Source: Salegentibacter agarivorans (GTDB lineage: Bacteria > Bacteroidota > Bacteroidia > Flavobacteriales > Flavobacteriaceae). Taken from it: a DNA stretch of 64,000 bases. How positions within the stretch are numbered: the first letter of the stretch is position 1; every line of letters starts with the position of its first letter. Positions 27,591-37,726 of this stretch are shown here, piece after piece. Made by a program: the position numbers and the translations under genes. Below the pieces are notes generated by a model. That model saw nothing but the letters and a program-made list of their open reading frames with translations, was not told the DNA's origin and ran no database searches. Location: the NCBI RefSeq assembly GCF_900113135.1, contig NZ_FOOH01000009.1:62001-126000 (forward strand). The letters run 5' to 3'.

Positions 27591-29012
27591 TTGAATATGA
27601 AAATTTTAAGAAAAACATATAGTTTTATAGCAATCGCCGGGCTGTTTCTCACATTTACAGCCTGTGAGGATTACCTGGATATAAATGAGAATCCAAATAA
27701 CCCTACTACTGCTCCTTTGAGCGGATTGATGGTGAATTCTACATTTGAAACTGCTCAAAATACATTTAGAATTGGAAATACAACTTCCAACTATGTACAG
27801 TATTTGGCGTCCCCCAACCAGGGAAGTGCCTCTGATGTTATGGATGAACTTAGTTTTAATACCACCTGGTCTTCTTTGTATAATGTAATGACCGATCTTA
27901 ATGATATGATTCTGGAAGCTAACGAAACAGGCGCTTCCCATTACGAAGGTGCTGGCCAGATTCTAATGGCATTGAATTTAGCCATGACCGTGGATGCTTT
28001 TGGAGATGCTCCGTTTAGCGAAAGTTTCAATTTTGAAACCATCACTCCGGCTTACGATGATGATGCAGCTTTGTATAATAGGGTTTTTGAATTACTTGAA
28101 AATGGAATAGCAAACCTATCGCAAGAAACAGATTTACCCATAGGCTCAGATGATTATATCTATAATGGAGATGCAGATCAATGGATTAAGTTTGGAAATA
28201 TGCTAAAGGCGCGTTATGCTAATCACTTAAGTAAAACCGATCAATATAATCCTACCGAAATTTTGGCAGCGATTGATGCAGGTTTTGAAAGTAATGAAGA
28301 TAATGCCGAGGTAGAATATTTTGAAGAAGAATTCAATCCCTGGGCGAATGTGGCTATTAATAACGAAAACCTAATCCTGGGCGGCTGGATTTCTGAACAA
28401 TTTGTAGAAGCTACCGATGGTACCACCTTTGGTGTAGAAGATCCCCGTTTGCCGTATATGATCGGAACTACTGACGATGGAGAGTATATTGGAGTTCCAA
28501 ATGGAGAAGGCCGCGGTAGTGCAGCCGAATCTGGTGAGCGTTCTACGCTGGTTCCGGGAGACTTTTATACTTCAGAACAGTCTCCTGTATTAATCGCTAC
28601 CTACGCAGAACAAAAATTTATTGAAGCCGAAGCAGCTTTTGAAATAGATAAAACACGTTCTTATAATGCCTATCTTGAAGGAATAAGAGCGCATATGAGA
28701 ATGTTGGGTGTAGAACAATCAGAGATAGATGCCTATGTAAATAGCTCGGCAGTAAGTGTAGGGGAAGATAATTTCACCATAGATCATATTTTTAAAGAAA
28801 AATGGGTGGCTATGTTCTTACATCCAGAAGCCTGGGTAGATGCCAGAAGACATGATTATGATTATGAGAATTTTGATCTTCCGGCCAACTTAAACCCAGA
28901 TCTTAATGGGCAGTTTATTAGAAGATTGCGTTATCCCGATTCTGAAATTGGAAGAAACGGTAGCAATGTTCCAGATGTAACTTTATTAGACAGAATTTTT
29001 TGGGACGAATAA
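27591..29012 (+). CDS. SusD/RagB-type nutrient-binding lipoprotein
   Basis: A 473-residue outer-membrane lipoprotein with lipobox LTFTAC (Cys ~26), then the SusD-like start EDYLDINENPNNPT. The family is the SusD-like_2 branch rather than classical SusD. TPR-like helical repeats and the C-terminal FKEKWVAMFLHPEAWVDARR motif are visible. It forms the lid of the SusC transporter encoded 6 bases upstream. Translation could begin at ATG 27597 instead of 27591, two codons later. An 11-bp hairpin follows the stop, before the amidase gene. Confidence 0.92.
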   Translation: MNMKILRKTYSFIAIAGLFLTFTACEDYLDINENPNNPTTAPLSGLMVNSTFETAQNTFRIGNTTSNYVQYLASPNQGSASDVMDELSFNTTWSSLYNVMTDLNDMILEANETGASHYEGAGQILMALNLAMTVDAFGDAPFSESFNFETITPAYDDDAALYNRVFELLENGIANLSQETDLPIGSDDYIYNGDADQWIKFGNMLKARYANHLSKTDQYNPTEILAAIDAGFESNEDNAEVEYFEEEFNPWANVAINNENLILGGWISEQFVEATDGTTFGVEDPRLPYMIGTTDDGEYIGVPNGEGRGSAAESGERSTLVPGDFYTSEQSPVLIATYAEQKFIEAEAAFEIDKTRSYNAYLEGIRAHMRMLGVEQSEIDAYVNSSAVSVGEDNFTIDHIFKEKWVAMFLHPEAWVDARRHDYDYENFDLPANLNPDLNGQFIRRLRYPDSEIGRNGSNVPDVTLLDRIFWDE

Positions 29013-29035
29013 TCCCTAATTAAAACAATAATTTC

Positions 29036-29063
29036 AAATCTCCCGGCTTGCCCGGGAGATTTT
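29036..29063 (+). terminator. Hairpin after susD, terminator or attenuator
   Basis: A perfect 11-bp stem (29036-29046 with 29052-29062) with loop CTTGC, followed by only TTTTGG, so termination may be partial. It would allow more SusC/SusD than downstream enzymes to be made. Confidence 0.6.
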
Positions 29064-29082
29064 GGTTTTAAATACTTATAAA

Positions 29083-29748
29083 ATGAGGTATATAATTATA
29101 ATCTTCACCCTTTTCCTGTTTAGTTGTAAAAGTGCAGATGTTTCAGAAAGGATTATTGATCGTCCAATCATTTTTAATGAAGAACGAAAAGAACTTAGCT
29201 TAGAATATCTAAAGGAACGCTACAATTTAGAACAATCTTCTCCAGAAATTACTCCAAAAATGATTGTCTTACACTGGACCGCTATTCCAGATTTAGAAAG
29301 TTCTTTTAGAGCATTTAATCCTGTTAAATTACCGGGTGCTAGAGAAGATATTCAGCAAGCCGGTGCTTTAAATGTTTCCGCCCATTTTCTGGTAGACCGT
29401 GATGGAACAATTTACCGGTTAATGCCGGAAACTACTATGGCCAGGCACGTAATTGGATTAAACCATGTCGCGATTGGGGTAGAAAATGTTGGCGGCACAA
29501 GAGAAACTCCGCTTACCAAAGCTCAACTTAAAGCTAATATTGATTTAGTGAAATATTTAAATGAAAAATATGATATAGAATATTTGCTGGGGCATTACGA
29601 ATATCCGCAGTTTGAAGGCCATGAGTTATGGCTGGAAAAAGACGAGGGCTACCGAACCCAAAAGACCGATCCTGGAAAAGATTTTATGCAAAAAGTACGT
29701 GAAAAAACTAAAAACCTTAATTTTAAACCGGTACCCAAAAATCCTTAA
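29083..29748 (+). CDS. N-acetylmuramoyl-L-alanine amidase (Amidase_2), lipoprotein
   Basis: From ATG 29083 a 221-residue protein with a lipoprotein signal (IIIIFTLFLFSC, Cys ~14); a TTG at 29062 would put seven residues before it and is unlikely. The amidase_2 (AmpD/AmiD-like) zinc ligands are seen as VLHWTA, LLGHYEY and KTDPGKDF, and SAHFLVDRDGTIYRL is the usual core. Compared with AmpD there is an extra loop between the second histidine and the TDPG motif. Such enzymes split the bond between MurNAc and the stem peptide; as a lipoprotein this one acts outside the inner membrane. It is in the susCD transcription direction and directly precedes the M14 gene. Confidence 0.9.
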   Translation: MRYIIIIFTLFLFSCKSADVSERIIDRPIIFNEERKELSLEYLKERYNLEQSSPEITPKMIVLHWTAIPDLESSFRAFNPVKLPGAREDIQQAGALNVSAHFLVDRDGTIYRLMPETTMARHVIGLNHVAIGVENVGGTRETPLTKAQLKANIDLVKYLNEKYDIEYLLGHYEYPQFEGHELWLEKDEGYRTQKTDPGKDFMQKVREKTKNLNFKPVPKNP

Positions 29749-29749
29749 A

Positions 29750-31207
29750 ATGAATTTTAAAAATATAAGCTTGCTGTTGTTTTTGTGCGGTTTTTTTAAT
29801 GTTTCAGTCAGCTCTGCACAGGAAAAGGAACTTTATAAAGAATTGTATAATTCCTATGAAGATTTCAAGGAAGAATCTATTGAACAACGTCGATTTACAC
29901 ATTCTGAAATTCAACCTTTAATTGAGAAGTTTAAGGAAAAAGAGAATTTTGAAGTGGCAAAAGTTGGAGAATCTATTGAGGGCAGGCCACTTCAGTTAAT
30001 TTCAACTGGTGAAGGTGAGGTAGACGTTTTTCTCTGGTCGCAAATGCACGGCGATGAATCTACAGCTACGATGGCTATTTTTGATATTCTTAATTTCCTG
30101 GATTCCGAAGCATTTTCAGAAGAAAAAGAGGAAATGTTGAAAAAGGTAAAACTTCATTTTTTACCAATGCTGAATCCTGATGGCGCTCAGCGTTTTCAGC
30201 GTAGAAATTTATTGGGAGTAGATATTAATCGCGATGCTCTACGTTTACAATCGCCAGAAAGTAAAACTTTAAAAAGAGTGCGGGATAGTCTGGATGCCGA
30301 TTTTGGATTTAACCTTCACGATCAAAGCACTTATTATAATGCCGAAAGAACTCCAAAACCGGCAACTATTTCATATCTGGCTCCCGCTTATAATTATGAA
30401 AAATCTATAAATGATGTTCGGGCCGCGGCAATGCAGGTAATTGTTCAAATGAATAATATTCTTCAGGAATACGCTCCCGGCCAGGTTGGGCGATATAACG
30501 ACGATTTCGAGCCGCGAGCTTTTGGCGATAATATTCAAAAATGGGGAACCAGCACTATTTTAATTGAATCTGGTGGCTACCCAAATGATCCCGAAAAGCA
30601 GGAGATTAGAAAGTTAAATTTCGTTTCAATTCTTGCTGCAGTTTTTTCTATTGCTGAAGAAGATTATAAAAATGCTGAGATATCTGAATACGAGAAAATA
30701 CCGAATAATGACCGCAAACTTTTTGATCTTAAGCTCACCGGACTTACCTATGAGCTGTTAGGAAAAGAATATATATTAGATTTAGGAATTAATCAGCGAG
30801 AAGTTCAGGATGAAAACCTTGATTATTTTTACGATGCCTATATAGCAGACAGGGGCGATCTTTCTACGTTTTACGGTTATGAAGACCTGGATGCTTCGGG
30901 TTTTAAATTATTAGAAGGAAAAATTTATCCTGAAAGTTTTGAAAATTTAGCTGAGCTTCAGCAGGAAAATATTTCAGAAATACTTCGTAAAGGGTATGCT
31001 TATGTCGCTTTAAATGAACTTCCAGAAGAAGATTTTGCAGAAATTCCTATTAATATTGTTTCTAAAGAGTTTGAAATTTCAGAAAGTCTACAGCCTCATT
31101 TCTTCCTCGAAAAAGATGGGGAATTAGAATACGCGGTTATTAACGGATTTTTGATAGACCTTTCCGAAGAAAAATTCCAGGTAGAAAATGCGCTTATTTT
31201 AGATTAG
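29750..31207 (+). CDS. M14-family zinc carboxypeptidase, secreted
   Basis: From ATG 29750, one base after the amidase stop, 485 residues with a signal peptide ending VSVSSAQ (~24). A longer frame reaching back into the amidase gene lacks any signal and is rejected. M14 zinc ligands are H100 and E103 (MHGDE) and the histidine of NLHDQS; the catalytic glutamate is in LIESGGYP. Some M14 enzymes act on gamma-D-glutamyl-mDAP or mDAP-D-Ala bonds in stem peptides, others on protein C-termini. Here the coupling to the amidase favours stem peptides (inference). The C-terminal ~130 residues form an extra domain I do not recognise. Confidence 0.88.
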   Translation: MNFKNISLLLFLCGFFNVSVSSAQEKELYKELYNSYEDFKEESIEQRRFTHSEIQPLIEKFKEKENFEVAKVGESIEGRPLQLISTGEGEVDVFLWSQMHGDESTATMAIFDILNFLDSEAFSEEKEEMLKKVKLHFLPMLNPDGAQRFQRRNLLGVDINRDALRLQSPESKTLKRVRDSLDADFGFNLHDQSTYYNAERTPKPATISYLAPAYNYEKSINDVRAAAMQVIVQMNNILQEYAPGQVGRYNDDFEPRAFGDNIQKWGTSTILIESGGYPNDPEKQEIRKLNFVSILAAVFSIAEEDYKNAEISEYEKIPNNDRKLFDLKLTGLTYELLGKEYILDLGINQREVQDENLDYFYDAYIADRGDLSTFYGYEDLDASGFKLLEGKIYPESFENLAELQQENISEILRKGYAYVALNELPEEDFAEIPINIVSKEFEISESLQPHFFLEKDGELEYAVINGFLIDLSEEKFQVENALILD

Positions 31208-31251
31208 AAAGTAATTCAGCCATAAGCACAGCTTAAAAATAAGAGATTACG

Positions 31252-31259
31252 TATCTTTG
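31252..31259 (+). promoter_or_regulatory. -7 box of queE, very close to the start codon
   Basis: TATCTTTG is a perfect -7 match and ends only six bases before ATG 31266. The expected transcription start is at or just before the A of the ATG, so the mRNA would be leaderless unless translation begins at ATG 31308. Confidence 0.55.
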
Positions 31260-31265
31260 CAGGCT

Positions 31266-31898
31266 ATGATTACAGAAGAGACTAAGGCATTGGTAGACGA
31301 TGGGATTATGCTTCCGCTTATGGAAGAATTTTACACCATCCAGGGAGAGGGATTTCATAAAGGAACGGCCGCTTATTTTATTAGAATTGGAGGTTGTGAT
31401 GTAGGATGCCACTGGTGTGACGTGAAAGAGAGCTGGGACCCAAATATTCACCCGCCAACGCATATTGGGGAGATTGTTGAAAAAGCAGTTGCAAGTAGCA
31501 AAACCATTGTGATTACAGGTGGAGAACCATTAACCTGGGATATGACGAGGCTTACCGGCGCTTTAAAAGCTAAAGGTTGTGATATTCATATAGAAACTTC
31601 TGGAGCTTATAAACTAACCGGCCAATGGGATTGGATTTGTTTATCGCCCAAGAAAATAAAATTACCTACCGAAGAAATTTATCCGCTGGCCCACGAGCTT
31701 AAAGTGATTATTTTTAACAAACACGATTTCAAGTTTGCTGAGGAGCAGGCTGAAAAAGTGAGCGAAAATTGTATTCTTTATCTGCAACCAGAGTGGAGTA
31801 ATAGAGATAAAATGATGCCACTTATTGTAGACTTTGTGATGAAACACCCAAAGTGGAAGGTTTCACTACAAACCCATAAATATCTTAATATTCCATAA
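31266..31898 (+). CDS. queE: QueE, 7-carboxy-7-deazaguanine synthase
   Basis: A 210-residue radical SAM enzyme of the queuosine pathway converting 6-carboxytetrahydropterin to 7-carboxy-7-deazaguanine. The iron-sulfur cluster motif is C-x3-C-x2-C in GGCDVGCHWCD, preceded by EEFYTIQGEGFHKG and followed by the ITGGEPLTW motif. The start is unsettled: a TTG at 31257 falls inside the promoter and is rejected; ATG 31266 would be leaderless; ATG 31308 (MLPLMEEF) begins where E. coli QueE does. FolE and a YhhQ-type precursor transporter, both of the same pathway, are elsewhere in the window. Confidence 0.92.
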   Translation: MITEETKALVDDGIMLPLMEEFYTIQGEGFHKGTAAYFIRIGGCDVGCHWCDVKESWDPNIHPPTHIGEIVEKAVASSKTIVITGGEPLTWDMTRLTGALKAKGCDIHIETSGAYKLTGQWDWICLSPKKIKLPTEEIYPLAHELKVIIFNKHDFKFAEEQAEKVSENCILYLQPEWSNRDKMMPLIVDFVMKHPKWKVSLQTHKYLNIP

Positions 31899-31933
31899 AA
31901 AAACGGCTGTTTATAAATCAAACAGCCGTTTTT
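31899..31933. terminator. Bidirectional terminator between queE and the DUF2911 gene
   Basis: A perfect 14-bp stem (31899-31912 with 31920-31933) with A-run left and T-run right around core ACGGCTGTTT, loop ATAAATC. It begins at the queE stop and serves both convergent genes. Confidence 0.9.
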
Positions 31934-31953
31934 AGTAAAAATTGTATTTAATA

Positions 31954-32526
31954 TTATCCAGCGGGAGAGAAAGGCACTTTAATATATTTATCGGCCCAAC
32001 CCATTAATAGGTTTGCTCCTGCGTCCCCTTCTTTCTGCTCTATGGCCATAGAGAAATTCTCAATTTTCTGGCTGGAATTTCTTACAGGCACTTTAATTCT
32101 TACGTAGTCTTGTTTGTCGGTATATTCATAAGCTCCCCAGGTATGCGTGGATTGATTTAGGATAACAGTCCACTCTTTTTCGTCTGGAATAGTGTATAAA
32201 GTATAAGTACCTGCCTTTACAGTTTCACCACCAATTTCCATGTCTTTGTAAAAAGTGATTTCGGTAGCTTCGTTAGCACCGGTTCTCCAAACTTCTCCGT
32301 AAGGCACCAGTTTACCAAAAATTTCGCGATCCCGGGTTTGAGGTCGGCTGTAAATTACCCGCATAATTACCTCGTCTTTTTGATCGCGATGTATAATCAT
32401 ATCCATTGGGCTGGTATCTAATTTCGGAAAATTAGGTCCGTTGGTATTTTCTGTTTCCTGGGCGTTTAAATCTTGGAATCCCAAAAATCCAATTAAACAT
32501 AGCGTAGTTAAAAGTATTTTCTTCAT
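31954..32526 (-). CDS. DUF2911 family secreted protein
   Basis: A 190-residue protein with a signal peptide (ends QDLNAQ, ~22). The mature part has the DUF2911 pattern: VIYSRPQTRDREIFG, LVPYGEVWRTGANEATEITF, AGTYTLYTIP and a C-terminal NLLMGWADKYIKVPF. The domain is common in Bacteroidota and its function is unknown; it is expected in the periplasm. It stands alone, ending at a shared bidirectional terminator, with a weak TATCTTTA promoter-like box on the reverse strand near 32547-32554. Confidence 0.88.
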   Translation of the reverse strand: MKKILLTTLCLIGFLGFQDLNAQETENTNGPNFPKLDTSPMDMIIHRDQKDEVIMRVIYSRPQTRDREIFGKLVPYGEVWRTGANEATEITFYKDMEIGGETVKAGTYTLYTIPDEKEWTVILNQSTHTWGAYEYTDKQDYVRIKVPVRNSSQKIENFSMAIEQKEGDAGANLLMGWADKYIKVPFSPAG

Positions 32527-32772
32527 TGTGTTAGATTTTTAAGGTTAAAGATAGTTTACTGTTATTTCTTAAGGTGTTAAAGATTTATTTAGTTGCTGTT
32601 AAATTATTGAGTTTTTACAGATGTAAAGTTTGAAAGTTTTTTAGGTATAATTTACTTACTTCTGAATCCTAATTTTCCAAAAATTATTTTCAGATTATAC
32701 CAATATACTAATTTGTGTTTACATAATGTATTCTCTGGCGCATATTTGTATAGAATTAATAATGCAAATGTT

Positions 32773-34392
32773 ATGTGTGGAATTTTAGCAGTAATCGGAA
32801 AACGATTATCAGAAGAAAAGATTGGCGGGCTATCAAAAAGAATGTCGCACCGCGGTCCAGATGAAAGTGATGTGCATGTAACCGAAGAAGGGTATGTATT
32901 AAGTCACGAAAGATTGTCTATTGTAGATCTTGAAACCGGAAAACAACCTATCCAGGGTACTTCAACTGCCTGGATGATTCACAACGGCGAGATTTATAAC
33001 CACCAGGCATTGCGAAATAATGAATTGAAACATCATACTTTTAGAACCACAGGAGATTCAGAAGTAATTGTTCATTTATATGAAGAATTCGGTGTAGATT
33101 TTCTTAATAAATTAGATGGCGTATTTTCTTTTGTAGTGGTAGATGGTAAAGATTTTATCGTAGCAAGAGATCCAATTGGGGTAAAGCCACTTTACTACGG
33201 AACAGATGATGAAGGTTCTATTTGGTTTGCCAGTGAAATGAAAACTTTGGTTGATCAATGTAGTAGTTTTGCAGCTTTTCCTCCCGGGCATTATTACACG
33301 CCTGAAACTGGTTTTGTAGAGTATTACACGCCAGATTGGTTTGATTATAAAAAAGCAACGAAGGAATTAGATCTTTCAAAAATAAGAGAAAGTTTAATTG
33401 AAGCCACCCGTAAAAGATTAATGGCCGATGTTCCCCTGGGAGTTTTATTAAGCGGAGGTTTGGATTCTTCTTTAACCTCTTCTATCGCAGCAAGATTAAT
33501 GAAAGACAGCGGCCAAAAATTACATTCTTTTTCAATAGGTTTAGATGAAACCGCGCCAGATTTAGTTGCAGCAAGAAAAGTTGCTAAATTTCTGGGCACC
33601 GAGCATAGCGAATTTCATTTTACCGTAGAAGAAGGAATTGATATCCTTAAAAAACTGGTATGGCATTTAGAAACTTATGATGTTACTTCTATAAGGGCTA
33701 GCACCCCAATGTATTTTCTTTCAAAAGGAATTAAGGAGAAAGGCGTAAAAGTTGTTTTAAGTGGGGAAGGAGCCGATGAGATCTTTGGAGGTTACCTTTA
33801 CTTTAAAAACGCACCTACGGCTGATGATTTTCAGAAGGAAACTATAAGAAGAGTGCAAAGATTGGCTACTGCAGATTGCCTAAGAGCAGATAAATCTACA
33901 ATGGCCCACGGGCTGGAAGCAAGGGTTCCATTTTTAGATAAAGCATTCTTAAAAACAGCAATGGAAACTGAAGCTGTGCATAAACTGCCAAAAACCTATG
34001 ATGGCGTTGAGAAATATATTCTTAGAAAAGCTTTTGATACTCCAGAGCAGCCATTTTTACCAGACGAGGTTTTATGGCGGCAAAAGGAACAATTTAGTGA
34101 TGGTGTTGGTTACAGCTGGATAGACGAGTTGATTGCCTACGCTTCAGCCAAAGTTAGTGATGAGCAAATGGCAAAGGCTTCAGAGAAGTATCCTTACAAC
34201 ACACCGGCTACTAAAGAAGCATATTTCTATAGAGAAATATTCCACAGTCATTTCCCGCAGGAAAATGCTGCAAAAACAGTAAAAAGATGGATTCCGAAAT
34301 GGCAGGAAGACCTTGATCCAAGCGGAAGAGCAAACACTTCTCACGTAGCAACAAATGCTAAAAAACAGCTTGAGGAATTAGCCCAAATATAG
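32773..34392 (+). CDS. asnB: AsnB, glutamine-dependent asparagine synthetase
   Basis: From ATG 32773 this is 539 residues and begins MCGILAVIG; the cysteine at position 2 must become the N-terminal nucleophile of the glutaminase, so an upstream extension to 32713 is excluded. The glutaminase domain also has SHRGPDES and NGEIYNH; the synthetase domain has the PP-loop LLSGGLDSS and the SGEGADEIFGGY motif. It makes asparagine from aspartate, ATP and glutamine. It is a single-gene unit between a weak promoter (CATATTTG at 32741-32748, one mismatch) and a strong terminator. Confidence 0.95.
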   Translation: MCGILAVIGKRLSEEKIGGLSKRMSHRGPDESDVHVTEEGYVLSHERLSIVDLETGKQPIQGTSTAWMIHNGEIYNHQALRNNELKHHTFRTTGDSEVIVHLYEEFGVDFLNKLDGVFSFVVVDGKDFIVARDPIGVKPLYYGTDDEGSIWFASEMKTLVDQCSSFAAFPPGHYYTPETGFVEYYTPDWFDYKKATKELDLSKIRESLIEATRKRLMADVPLGVLLSGGLDSSLTSSIAARLMKDSGQKLHSFSIGLDETAPDLVAARKVAKFLGTEHSEFHFTVEEGIDILKKLVWHLETYDVTSIRASTPMYFLSKGIKEKGVKVVLSGEGADEIFGGYLYFKNAPTADDFQKETIRRVQRLATADCLRADKSTMAHGLEARVPFLDKAFLKTAMETEAVHKLPKTYDGVEKYILRKAFDTPEQPFLPDEVLWRQKEQFSDGVGYSWIDELIAYASAKVSDEQMAKASEKYPYNTPATKEAYFYREIFHSHFPQENAAKTVKRWIPKWQEDLDPSGRANTSHVATNAKKQLEELAQI

Positions 34393-34417
34393 AGTAAACA
34401 ATCGTGTGGTTTGTTAT

Positions 34418-34462
34418 GCCCGAAATGCAGCTTTTATTTTGCTGTATTTTGGGCTTTTTTTT
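34418..34462 (+). terminator. Rho-independent terminator after asnB
   Basis: A 14-bp stem with two G-U pairs (34418-34431 with 34441-34454), core GCCCGAAATGCAGC, followed by eight T. Confidence 0.9.
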
Positions 34463-34528
34463 GCACAAATTGTTAATAACTTAAAACCCTTGTCAAGCTT
34501 CTTAGCCTATTAAAAATGTGCGTTTTGT

Positions 34529-34536
34529 TATATTTG
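34529..34536 (+). promoter_or_regulatory. -7 box of gyrB
   Basis: TATATTTG, perfect consensus, 39 bases before the gyrB ATG. No clear -33 TTG at the right distance. Confidence 0.55.
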
Positions 34537-34563
34537 TTCGTTATTCAAAATAGACGAATTTAA

Positions 34564-36516
<1,953 letters not shown>

Positions 36517-36536
36517 TTGAGAATATTTTGAAAAGG

Positions 36537-36567
36537 AAAACCCGTAAGTGAGCTTACGGGTTTTTTT
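36537..36567 (+). terminator. Rho-independent terminator after gyrB
   Basis: CCCGTAAG/CTTACGGG stem (36541-36548 with 36553-36560), loop TGAG, four A before and seven T after. Confidence 0.92.
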
Positions 36568-36639
36568 ATGATTTTTTTAAACTTGTTTTAGGAGTGCTTT
36601 TTTTATTATTTTTACCGCCTAACTTAACACCTACTTATT

Positions 36640-37635
36640 TTGAAATTTCAAGCTAAATACCTCATTCTATTTATTTTATTTTCAGTTAATTCCTACGCTC
36701 AGGAGGGCGATGTTACAAAATTCGCAAATGAGATGCTGTATATTGCGGATGAATTTGCAGGACCTGCAGCCGAAGGGGTTGCTTATCAGGCCGGGGCCGG
36801 TTGGTTTACTTCAGCAACTGCTTTAAAACCATGGAAAGTAGAGATTTCCTTTCAGGGGAATGCTTTATTTGTTCCTTCTAACAGGCAATCTTTTACAATA
36901 TCAAATGGTGATCTTGCGGGTGTTCACGAGAGCGGTGGTCCAATTTTGAGTCTTAAAGGAGATGAAAGTAATGCTGTAGTACCTACAGCCTTTGGTGGAG
37001 AAACTGATGTTTATTTTGAAGGAACTTTATTAGGAGAATCTTTTGAATTTCAGGCTCTCGAAGGCGTGAATAAAAGTGTGGTAGCATATCCTTTTGTTCA
37101 GGCTAATGTAGGTTTACCTTATGAAACAGAATTTTCGGCAAGATTTTTACCTCAGTTAACTGTAGATGGAGTAGCTATCACAACTTATGGTGCTGGAGTA
37201 AAACATAATTTCTCGCAATATTTTAAATTTAATAATGAAGAAGACTTTCAAGCCGCTGCTATAATCGCTTACAGTAAATTTGATGTAGAGTATGAATTTA
37301 GTCCTGTAAATATAGATAACGTAGTAAACTTGAATTTGGTTAACGTAAACTCTAACCTATGGATGGCATCAGTTATGGGATCTAAATTGTACGGCGATAG
37401 TTTTGAAGTTTTTGGAGCTTTAGGAGCAACAAACTCAAGCTTTAATTACGCAATGGGCGGTTCGGGGGTTGCTTTAGGGCCAATTAATTCGGCACTACGC
37501 GGTTTAGATCAAAGTCAGGCGCAATTTAAAGCCGATTTAGGTTTTAATTTGTATTTCGACCGTTTTAAGATTAGTACAATGGCAACTGCCGGGAAGTTTT
37601 TTCATCTTAATGCCGGTATGCATTTCAGAATATAA
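36640..37635 (+). CDS. DUF6588-like secreted protein, possible outer-membrane beta-barrel
   Basis: A 331-residue protein with a TTG start: the residues right after it (KFQAKYLILFILFSVNSYAQ) form a complete signal peptide and no ATG exists upstream. The rest is rich in alternating hydrophobic and polar residues and ends in an aromatic-rich strand (FFHLNAGMHFRI), typical of outer-membrane beta-barrels. I match it to the DUF6588 group from memory; the function is unknown. It lies between the gyrB terminator and the mdh promoter, apparently alone. Confidence 0.75.
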   Translation: MKFQAKYLILFILFSVNSYAQEGDVTKFANEMLYIADEFAGPAAEGVAYQAGAGWFTSATALKPWKVEISFQGNALFVPSNRQSFTISNGDLAGVHESGGPILSLKGDESNAVVPTAFGGETDVYFEGTLLGESFEFQALEGVNKSVVAYPFVQANVGLPYETEFSARFLPQLTVDGVAITTYGAGVKHNFSQYFKFNNEEDFQAAAIIAYSKFDVEYEFSPVNIDNVVNLNLVNVNSNLWMASVMGSKLYGDSFEVFGALGATNSSFNYAMGGSGVALGPINSALRGLDQSQAQFKADLGFNLYFDRFKISTMATAGKFFHLNAGMHFRI

Positions 37636-37683
37636 AACCCATAGTTTTAACCATATCTTATAGTAATACTATATCAATATTCG

Positions 37684-37691
37684 TATTTTTG
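37684..37691 (+). promoter_or_regulatory. -7 box of mdh
   Basis: TATTTTTG fits TAnnTTTG and is 35 bases before the mdh ATG. No obvious -33 element. Confidence 0.5.
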
Positions 37692-37726
37692 GAATCAAAT
37701 ATTAATCGATTTAAATAAAATATAAG

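Noticed and set aside
29612-29749. N-terminal extension of the M14 peptidase overlapping the amidase gene
   Set aside because: The extra 46 residues are just the amidase sequence in another frame; a complete signal peptide begins at ATG 29750.
32713-32772. Upstream extension of asnB
   Set aside because: Class II glutaminases need cysteine directly after the initiator methionine; only ATG 32773 gives that.
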